A DNA stretch of 6,716 nt from contig JAGLKL010000075.1 in assembly GCA_023141075.1 (NCBI GenBank), positions 1 through 6,716 on the forward strand, written 5' to 3'. The position numbers and the translations under genes are program-made. Each line of letters begins with the position of its first letter. Within the stretch, counting starts at the first letter, position 1. This DNA is from Alphaproteobacteria bacterium. Lineage in GTDB: Bacteria > Pseudomonadota > Alphaproteobacteria > Micavibrionales > Micavibrionaceae. Shown here piece after piece: positions 1 to 4,982 of this stretch. Under the pieces are notes generated by a model that was not told the origin of the DNA, did not search any database, and saw nothing but the letters and a program-made list of their open reading frames with translations.

Positions 1-911
1 AGGTCGCAAATCTCAAGGGGATTACGCAAATCCGGTTTGTCAGAGCCGTATTTGAGCATGACTTCTTTAAATGGAATGGAATCACACCAAATAACCTCGC
101 GCTTTTCTCCTGTGAAATCTGAGAATTTTTCAAAGACGCTCTCGATTACCGGTTGGACAGTGCTGAAGACTTCATCTTGTGTGACAAAGCTCATCTCAAC
201 ATCGAATTGGTAGAACTCTGCCAGACGATCAGCGCGGCCATCTTCATCACGAAAACACGGGGCGATTTGAAAATACCGATCAAAGCCGCTCATCATCAAG
301 AGCTGTTTGAATTGTTGCGGGGCTTGCGGCAAAGCATAAAACTTGCCCGGATGCAGACGTGAAGGCACTAGATAATCACGCGCTCCTTCCGGGGAGCTGG
401 CCGTTAGAATAGGCGTTTGAAATTCCTGAAAGCCCTGCCCCCACATTTTATCACGTATTGCGGCTATTACATTATTGCGCAGGCGGATTTTCTTTTGCAT
501 ACCATCACGGCGCAAATCCAGATAGCGGTAACGCAAGCGGATGTCTTCGCCTGCTCCGTCATCTTCATGAACCTGAAACGGAAGAATATCGGATGCAGAC
601 TGCATAGTGGCTTTTTCGATATAGATCTCAATCTCACCGGTTTTCATTTTAGGGTTAATGGTTTCCGGTGAACGCTCTTTTACTGTTCCCTCAATCGTTA
701 CAACCGATTCCACGCGCCATTTGTGTAAATCTTCGATCAAGGGAGAGTTCTCCTCGACAATGCACTGGGTGATCCCGAAAGTGTCGCGCAAAATAATGAA
801 TAAAACACCGCCTAAATCATATATACGGTGTATCCACCCCGATAAACGTACGTTCCGGCCAATATGTTCTTTGGTTAATTCATCACATTTATGTGTTCTG
901 TAAGCGTGCAT
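1..911 (-). CDS. aspS: Aspartyl-tRNA synthetase, N-terminal 303 residues (cut by window edge)
   Basis: Cytoplasmic class II synthetase that charges tRNA-Asp with aspartate using ATP. Translating the minus strand from the ATG at 911 gives an uninterrupted frame to the window edge. Residues 1 to about 105 form the OB-fold anticodon-binding domain (GWIHR at 25-29, GGVLF at 34-38, TGEIEIY at 91-97). The catalytic core follows with RYRYLDLRR at 127-135, class II motif 1 around FQEFQTPIL (161-169), the flipping loop LPQAPQQFKQ (194-203) and motif 2 CFRDEDGRADR (219-229), then EFYQFDVEMSFVTQ (232-245). The bacterial-type insertion domain begins near the cut; motif 3 lies outside the window. The start fits the family N-terminus (MHAYRTHKCDEL). 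The ribosome-binding site is weak: only GA-rich sequence lies upstream. It is transcribed divergently from rnd. Leu33 occupies a position often His in non-discriminating enzymes. Confidence 0.96.
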   Translation of the reverse strand, partial: MHAYRTHKCDELTKEHIGRNVRLSGWIHRIYDLGGVLFIILRDTFGITQCIVEENSPLIEDLHKWRVESVVTIEGTVKERSPETINPKMKTGEIEIYIEKATMQSASDILPFQVHEDDGAGEDIRLRYRYLDLRRDGMQKKIRLRNNVIAAIRDKMWGQGFQEFQTPILTASSPEGARDYLVPSRLHPGKFYALPQAPQQFKQLLMMSGFDRYFQIAPCFRDEDGRADRLAEFYQFDVEMSFVTQDEVFSTVQPVIESVFEKFSDFTGEKREVIWCDSIPFKEVMLKYGSDKPDLRNPLEICD

Positions 912-958
912 TTTCTTGTATATTACTCTTTTTAATTATTAAACTCCGGCAAGAATGT

Positions 959-986
959 TTTATAACGTATTAAGTACCAATGTCAC
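959..986 (-). promoter_or_regulatory. Predicted sigma70-type promoter of aspS
   Basis: On the minus strand, a -35 GTGACA (986-981, 5 of 6 to TTGACA) and a -10 TATAAA (964-959, 5 of 6 to TATAAT) are separated by 16 bp. The predicted transcript start near 952 gives a leader of about 40 nt before the aspS ATG at 911. This is a hexamer match only. Confidence 0.5.
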
Positions 987-993
987 GCTGATT

Positions 994-1022
994 TTGCAAA
1001 AAACTGGCATAAAAACTATGAT
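994..1022 (+). promoter_or_regulatory. Predicted sigma70-type promoter of rnd
   Basis: On the plus strand, a -35 TTGCAA (994-999, 4 of 6) and a -10 TATGAT (1017-1022, 5 of 6) are separated by exactly 17 bp. The implied start near 1029 leaves a leader of about 80 nt before the rnd ATG at 1110. The leader contains a 6-bp hairpin (ATGGGA at 1033-1038 with TCCCAT at 1047-1052, 8-nt loop). The -35 box lies 7 bp from the -35 box of the opposing aspS promoter, so the two are back to back. Confidence 0.5.
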
Positions 1023-1109
1023 GTTAGCTGTTATGGGACTAGACGATCCCATTCAAGCGAGTATGATTAGACATCTCATAAGTTAGAAGCGATGAGCTTC
1101 AGGAGTAAC

Positions 1110-2264
1110 ATGACAATAATTACTGATAACGACGAGTTGGCTGCGTTTTGTGAAAAGCTGGCGAGAGAAGAATTCATTACAATAGACACCGAGTTTCTGC
1201 GGGAGAAGACGTATTATCCCAAGTTGTGTCTTGTTCAAGTATCAGGCCCGAACAAGAAAGCCCTCGCCATAGATACTTTGGTAAAAGGCACTGACCTTAC
1301 ACCGTTATTTGATTTGTTGCAGAATAAGGATGTGCTGAAAGTCTTTCACGCCTCACGGCAGGATTTGGAAATCTTTTATAATCTGATGGGATGCGTTGCC
1401 ACCCCTATTTTTGATACACAGGTTGCCGCTATGGTGTGCGGTTACGGCGATTCTATCAGCTACGAAAAACTGGTTAAAAATATTTCCGGTGCACAGATTG
1501 ATAAAAGCTCACAATTTACTGACTGGTCACTGCGCCCACTTAGTAACAAGCAAATAAACTATGCTTTGGGCGATGTCACTCATCTATGCGATGTCTATCA
1601 TAACCTGCGTGAAGAGCTGAAAAAAACCAAGCGGTGTCACTGGGTTTTGATGGAAGAAGAAATCCTCAACAATCCGGCCACTTATCAGAATGACCCCTAT
1701 AAAGCATGGGAGCGTATCAAGATCCGCTCGCCCAAATCGCGCTCTCTGGCCATTTTACGGGAGTTGGCAGCTTTGCGGGAGCGTCGGGCTCAAAAATGTA
1801 ATATCCCTAAAGCCTGGGTAATGCGCGATGATACGCTCGCAGATATGGCTAATCAGGCACCGCGTGATAAAAAAAGCTTAAAGAATATACGCAATATTTC
1901 AAAAGAGTTTGCCCAAGGAAAGTTTGGCGATCAGATGCTTGAGGCTATTGAAACTGCTATGGCCAGCCCCAAAGAATCATGGCCGGTGCCGGTTAAGAAA
2001 AAACCTGTATCTCCCCATGTTCTTGTTATAATTGATATTCTGAAAATGTTGCTTAAAATAGAAAGCACGGAGCACGGTGTTGCCCCTAAAATTATTGCCT
2101 CTGCTTCTGATCTGGAAGCTATTGCTCTGGATGATAACGCCGATGTTCCGGCACTTAAAGGATGGCGCAGAGAAGTATTCGGGGAGGAAGCACTGGCCGT
2201 AAAACACGGAAAACTTGCAATCGGCCTGAAAGATGGAAAGATTGCCAAAGTGCCTGTCACCTAG
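1110..2264 (+). CDS. rnd: Ribonuclease D (DEDDy 3'-5' exoribonuclease with HRDC domain)
   Basis: Cytoplasmic 3'-5' exoribonuclease, known in the family for trimming tRNA precursors and other small RNAs. With the ATG at 1110 the protein has 384 residues, close to the E. coli enzyme. All DEDDy catalytic residues are visible: D26 and E28 in Exo I (IDTEFLRE), D85 in Exo II (FHASRQDLE), and Y151 and D155 in Exo III (NYALGDVTHL). An HRDC nucleic-acid-binding domain follows at roughly 200-285 (SRSLAILRELAALRERRAQ, then NIPKAWVMRDDTLADMA), and a helical C-terminal part to 384. The start at 1110 is preferred because AGGAG at 1101-1105 precedes it and the protein begins MTIITDNDEL as in relatives. An in-frame ATG at 1092 would add six residues but has a poorer ribosome-binding site. 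Its own promoter is predicted at 994-1022. The SixA-like gene follows after 46 bp and may be cotranscribed. Confidence 0.95.
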   Translation: MTIITDNDELAAFCEKLAREEFITIDTEFLREKTYYPKLCLVQVSGPNKKALAIDTLVKGTDLTPLFDLLQNKDVLKVFHASRQDLEIFYNLMGCVATPIFDTQVAAMVCGYGDSISYEKLVKNISGAQIDKSSQFTDWSLRPLSNKQINYALGDVTHLCDVYHNLREELKKTKRCHWVLMEEEILNNPATYQNDPYKAWERIKIRSPKSRSLAILRELAALRERRAQKCNIPKAWVMRDDTLADMANQAPRDKKSLKNIRNISKEFAQGKFGDQMLEAIETAMASPKESWPVPVKKKPVSPHVLVIIDILKMLLKIESTEHGVAPKIIASASDLEAIALDDNADVPALKGWRREVFGEEALAVKHGKLAIGLKDGKIAKVPVT

Positions 2265-2288
2265 GACAGAGGGCATCGTGACTGCCCT
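2254..2288 (+). other. Two adjacent small hairpins at the rnd / phosphatase junction
   Basis: CTGTC (2254-2258) pairs with GACAG (2265-2269), placing the rnd stop codon TAG (2262-2264) in a 6-nt loop. Immediately after, AGGGCA (2270-2275) pairs perfectly with TGCCCT (2283-2288) around a 7-nt loop. No T-tract follows (the next bases are AAAAAC), so this is not a standard intrinsic terminator. It could be an RNA processing or stability element between two cotranscribed genes. The second hairpin also covers most of a purine-rich AGAGGG (2268-2273) that could serve an alternative GTG start at 2278. Function is inferred, not shown. Confidence 0.4.
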
Positions 2289-2310
2289 AAAAACGGAAAC
2301 GGGAACGACT

Positions 2311-2847
2311 ATGACGAAACGCTTGTTGTTGCTGCGCCACGCGCAAAGCGATTTAAGATATGCAGGAGTAGATAGACAGCGTCCCCTAACCCCCAAGGGA
2401 ATGAGCGAGGCTGTCGCTTTGGGTTATTATATAAGGGATAACGGTTTATCGCCTGATTACATTTTGTGTTCGGATTCCCGGCGTACACAGGAAACACTCG
2501 AGCAAATACGCGAATGCCTCCATCATGACTTTAGTCCCGAGCAAATGACATTTTTGCCCATTTTGTATTTTGGTGAGGTTGAAGATTATCTGGCAGAGCT
2601 ACGCTGTTGTGATGATGTAAATACTGTTTTGCTAATCGGGCATTATCCGAAAATACCTGTTCTAGTCCGAATGCTCGTAAAGTCCTTCTCTTGCGAAAAA
2701 GAAAGATTACAGACTCTGGAAAAATATGAGCCTGCGACCATGACGGTTCTGTCTTGCGAGATAGATAAATGGAAAGACTTACGCTATGGCGAAAGTGCTT
2801 TGATTGATGTCGTAAATCCCAATGATTATGTTTGCCCTCTTTTTTAA
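2311..2847 (+). CDS. SixA-like phosphohistidine phosphatase (histidine phosphatase superfamily)
   Basis: Probable cytoplasmic phosphatase of the histidine phosphatase (phosphoglycerate-mutase-like) superfamily, 178 residues, the short single-domain size of SixA-type proteins. The N-terminus has the catalytic motif LLLLRHAQSD with R9 and nucleophile H10, then RPLTPKGMSEA (24-34), CSDSRRTQET (53-62) with a conserved Arg, and GHYPKI (110-115) with the second catalytic His H111. E89 is the likely acid/base region. SixA in E. coli dephosphorylates phosphohistidine in phosphorelay or phosphotransfer proteins; the substrate here is unknown. The ATG at 2311 is chosen because the RHA motif then starts at residue 9 as in relatives, with GGGA at 2301-2304 upstream. 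An in-frame GTG at 2278 would add 11 residues (VTALKTETGTT) unlike the family. It lies downstream of rnd and converges with hdaA across a 15-bp gap. This slot often holds ppk and ppx in Alphaproteobacteria. Confidence 0.85.
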   Translation: MTKRLLLLRHAQSDLRYAGVDRQRPLTPKGMSEAVALGYYIRDNGLSPDYILCSDSRRTQETLEQIRECLHHDFSPEQMTFLPILYFGEVEDYLAELRCCDDVNTVLLIGHYPKIPVLVRMLVKSFSCEKERLQTLEKYEPATMTVLSCEIDKWKDLRYGESALIDVVNPNDYVCPLF

Positions 2848-2862
2848 ATAAACCGGATTTTG

Positions 2863-3567
2863 TTATTTGCTTTGCATGTCGCTTAATACAAGGCGCATGA
2901 GAGAAACAGAGATTTTACGTTTTTCCGATAAAGCACGGCGATCTGCCAGCCTAACCAATTTTTGCGCAGCAGCAAAAGAGCGTTCCATACGCGGCAACAA
3001 GTAAGCTATCACATCATTGCTTACGCATAGTTGGCGGTCACAAAACAGCTTGCTCAAAATTGAAGCCAGCAGCATATCATCGGGAGCATGGATTGCTACA
3101 CTTGGCGCAGCGCGAAAGCGTGAGGCCAGATCAGGCAGGACAAAATCCGTTTCGGAAGGTGCCATGCGCATGGTAATCATTATCGTCCTTTGCTCTTCCT
3201 TGAGCATATTATAAAGGTGAAATAACGTCGTTTCGGCCTCACGATCACCCAGCCAAGGATCCAGTCCGTCAATAACAAGCGCATGCCCTAGAGCAAATAA
3301 TTCATCGGCGGTTTTGGTGGTTAGGCATTCCGGGCAGATTTTGTGTGCGCCTGATCTTTCCTGCCACACTGCAACCAGATGGCTTTTGCCGCTGGCGGCG
3401 GAGCCTTGCAAAATCAGAACAGGCGCTGTCCATTCCGGCCAACGATCAATCCAGCCCACAGCCACAGCATTGGACTTACCAATATAGAAGTCATCGCGTC
3501 CGAAGGCCGGGCGTGCGCCCAAGTCAAAAGCAATCTGACGAGCGTTGGCTAAGGATTTTTGCGACAT
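2863..3567 (-). CDS. hdaA: HdaA, DnaA-related regulatory inactivator of replication initiation
   Basis: AAA+ protein of 234 residues related to DnaA domain III but lacking its DNA-binding domain IV, the size and form of Hda/HdaA. With the DNA-loaded sliding clamp, such proteins stimulate ATP hydrolysis by DnaA and prevent re-initiation. The N-terminal QIAFDLG (11-17) looks like a clamp-binding motif. Walker A is GSAASGKSH (55-63, K61), Walker B lies around ALVIDGLDP (96-104, D100), sensor 1 near IMITMRM (129-135), the box VII arginine region is LPDLASRFR (144-152), and sensor 2 is LPRMERSFAAAQKLV (191-205). It starts only 3 nt after the stop of the upstream membrane-protein gene. No clear Shine-Dalgarno sequence is present, as the upstream bases are the A-rich lysine codons of that gene, so translational coupling is likely. 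The alternative name would be a generic DnaA/Hda family protein. Confidence 0.9.
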   Translation of the reverse strand: MSQKSLANARQIAFDLGARPAFGRDDFYIGKSNAVAVGWIDRWPEWTAPVLILQGSAASGKSHLVAVWQERSGAHKICPECLTTKTADELFALGHALVIDGLDPWLGDREAETTLFHLYNMLKEEQRTIMITMRMAPSETDFVLPDLASRFRAAPSVAIHAPDDMLLASILSKLFCDRQLCVSNDVIAYLLPRMERSFAAAQKLVRLADRRALSEKRKISVSLMRLVLSDMQSK

Positions 3568-3570
3568 GGT

Positions 3571-4689
3571 TTATTTTTTCTTTTTCTTTTGCGATGATTC
3601 GCTTTTTTTGGAAGAACCTTGATAATACGCGCTTTGTTTATACTTTTTCAAGGCAAATGAAAGGAGAACACCGATAACGGCAGCTACGGGCACGGCCAGA
3701 AACATCCCCAAAATACCTAGCAAAGAGCCACCGGCCAGCAGTGCAAAGAATATCCATAAAGGATGCAAGCCAACACTATCACCGACAAGTTTTGGGGTTA
3801 GGATGTTGCCCTCGATAAGCTGACCACCAATAAAAATACCGGCGATCAGAAGCACAAACGTCCACTCGCCCAACTGAACCCATGCCACACTGACACTCAC
3901 TATCAGGCCGAGAGTCGAGCCGACCAATGGAATAATGGACAAAAGGCCGGACATTACACCTATCATCAGACCGTATTTTAAGCCTGCCAGAATCAGTGCT
4001 ATCGCATAGGCCAGTGCCAAAACCAGAGCAACACTGACCTGTCCGCGAATAAACCCTGAGAGCTTTTCGTCAACTTGTTTTAACAGACCTGTTACATCCT
4101 CGCGTGCGTGATGGGGGATTAGATCATATACCCAAGACGTTATGGCTGGCCATTCTTTCATCATGAAATAAGCGACGATGGGCATAAAGAGTAGCAGGGA
4201 TATGATATCAATCAACGTCTGTCCGCCCGCAGCCAATTTACTTGCAAGCGTTTTTGCCACTGTGGCGGCCATATCCGAATTATCAATCAGAAAGCCTTGC
4301 CACTCTACGCTCTCGAATCCTGCCCCGCCTGTATATTTCTCTACTAGCTTTGTAAACGGTGTCAGTAGCTTTATAAGCTCGTTAATATATACGGGCATGT
4401 CTTTAATAAAAGCACCGGACTCTTTGATAAGAACCGGGGCGAACATAGATATGAGGGTCAGAAGAAGAATAAGAAAACCCGTTAATATCAGGAGCGATGC
4501 ATCCCTGCGCTTGATGCCAAGTTTTCCAAGTTTACTCACCGCCGGATTCAAAACATAGGCTACTGCGATTCCGGCAACAAAGGGCAAGAGCATGGATTTC
4601 AGAAGAAAAACAATGCCGATGAGCAAAACCGAAATAATGCTCCAGAATATGTAATGTGTTGACGGTTTTAGTGCTTTGACATTACTCAT
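3571..4689 (-). CDS. AI-2E / PerM family inner-membrane transporter
   Basis: Polytopic inner-membrane protein of 372 residues in the AI-2E (PerM/TqsA/YdiK) family, whose members are described as exporters or permeases; the substrate here is unknown. Hydrophobic segments lie at about 12-47 (two close helices), 64-88, 157-177, 217-268, 274-292 and 308-347. A soluble segment rich in amphipathic helices lies at 89-155, as is typical. The C-terminal family signature is clear: EGNILTPKLVG (293-303), then SVGLHPLWIFFALLAGG (305-321) and LAVPVAA (331-337). The extreme C-terminus is basic and low in complexity (SSKKSESSQ followed by five lysines). Translation starts at the ATG at 4689; the only SD-like sequence is AAAAGG about 12 nt upstream. 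It is probably in an operon with the DUF2066 gene upstream and hdaA downstream. A MITE-like element (4711-4982) now separates it from the DUF2066 gene. Confidence 0.9.
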   Translation of the reverse strand: MSNVKALKPSTHYIFWSIISVLLIGIVFLLKSMLLPFVAGIAVAYVLNPAVSKLGKLGIKRRDASLLILTGFLILLLTLISMFAPVLIKESGAFIKDMPVYINELIKLLTPFTKLVEKYTGGAGFESVEWQGFLIDNSDMAATVAKTLASKLAAGGQTLIDIISLLLFMPIVAYFMMKEWPAITSWVYDLIPHHAREDVTGLLKQVDEKLSGFIRGQVSVALVLALAYAIALILAGLKYGLMIGVMSGLLSIIPLVGSTLGLIVSVSVAWVQLGEWTFVLLIAGIFIGGQLIEGNILTPKLVGDSVGLHPLWIFFALLAGGSLLGILGMFLAVPVAAVIGVLLSFALKKYKQSAYYQGSSKKSESSQKKKKK

Positions 4690-4710
4690 GGTGTATAAAA
4701 ACCTTTTTTA

Positions 4711-4730
4711 GGGTCAGTATCTATTAATTA
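4711..4730 (+). repeat. Left terminal inverted repeat of the MITE-like element
   Basis: These 20 bp start GGGTCAG and end ATTAATTA. They match the reverse complement of 4963-4982 at 19 of 20 positions, the mismatch being T at 4719... read as T versus G in the tenth position counted from the flanking TA (4718-4720 region). A perfect TATAAT hexamer facing the transporter gene overlaps the inner end of this repeat (minus strand, 4732-4727), but no -35 box is well placed for it. Confidence 0.75.
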
Positions 4731-4765
4731 TATTCATTCTGCGTACGCATAATTTTTGAAAAGAT

Positions 4766-4822
4766 GTTCCGTGAAAAACGCGCAGGTCATAGTGGTTCTA
4801 TTGCCAAGCGGTTTTCACGAAC
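4766..4822. repeat. Left internal hairpin of the MITE-like element
   Basis: GTTC (4766-4769) pairs with GAAC (4819-4822); after a one-base bulge (C4770), GTGAAAAACGC (4771-4781) pairs with GCGGTTTTCAC (4808-4818), with one mismatch. This gives 14 of 15 pairs around a loop of 26 nt. Further out, AATTTTTG (4751-4758) can pair with CAAAAATT (4828-4835), which extends the structure over 4751-4835. Confidence 0.6.
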
Positions 4823-4851
4823 AGATACAAAAATTTGCCACGCCCTTACGG

Positions 4852-4951
4852 GTTTAAATTTACAGGTAAACTATCATCTTTTTTGTCTCTTGAATATGCT
4901 TCGGCATGTCCTGCGAGCCAAAAAATTGATCTTTCACCTGTAAATTTAAAC
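4852..4951. repeat. Right internal long hairpin capped by C(TTCG)G
   Basis: Two 48-nt arms flank a 4-nt loop TTCG (4900-4903). The outer 16 bp are perfect: GTTTAAATTTACAGGT (4852-4867) with its complement at 4936-4951. The middle is imperfect but retains ATCA, a six-base T/A tract and CTC matches with single-base offsets. The inner ATGC (4896-4899) pairs with GCAT (4904-4907), giving the stable C(UUCG)G tetraloop in RNA. The arms have equal length, consistent with a decayed palindrome. Confidence 0.7.
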
Positions 4952-4962
4952 AGAATTGTACA

Positions 4963-4982
4963 TAATTAATAGATCCTGACCC
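4963..4982 (-). repeat. Right terminal inverted repeat of the MITE-like element
   Basis: This is the inverted copy of 4711-4730 with one mismatch. Read on the minus strand it starts GGGTCAGGATC. Its outermost base supplies the G of the TAG stop codon of the DUF2066 gene (4984-4982). Confidence 0.75.

Noticed and set aside
153..903. Three plus-strand ORFs (153-362, 417-671, 658-903)
   Set aside because: They lie antisense inside aspS, whose minus-strand translation matches AspRS throughout; they show no family motifs.
1033..1052. Hairpin ATGGGA / TCCCAT in the rnd leader as a riboswitch or attenuator
   Set aside because: A single 6-bp stem without a T-tract, leader peptide or known aptamer features does not support a regulatory RNA call.
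2233..2310. Extended N-terminus of the phosphatase (start at 2233, overlapping rnd)
   Set aside because: The extra 26 residues do not resemble the family, and the RHA motif is normally within about ten residues of the start, favouring the ATG at 2311.
1931..2497. Three minus-strand ORFs overlapping rnd and the phosphatase (1931-2260, 1977-2396, 2309-2497)
   Set aside because: They are antisense to two genes with clear catalytic motifs and show no recognisable domain of their own.
2846..2868. Possible bidirectional terminator between the convergent phosphatase and hdaA genes
   Set aside because: The only pairing is AAATAA with TTATTT, six A-T pairs around an 11-nt loop. There is no GC stem, so I do not call a terminator, although termination must occur nearby.
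3017..4558. Plus-strand ORFs at 3017-3214, 3345-3677 and 4178-4558
   Set aside because: They are antisense to hdaA and the AI-2E family gene and look like shadows of their codon composition.
4740..4749. Perfect 10-bp palindrome TGCGTACGCA
   Set aside because: It lies within the MITE-like element near the end of its left terminal repeat. Alone it is too short to interpret as an operator.
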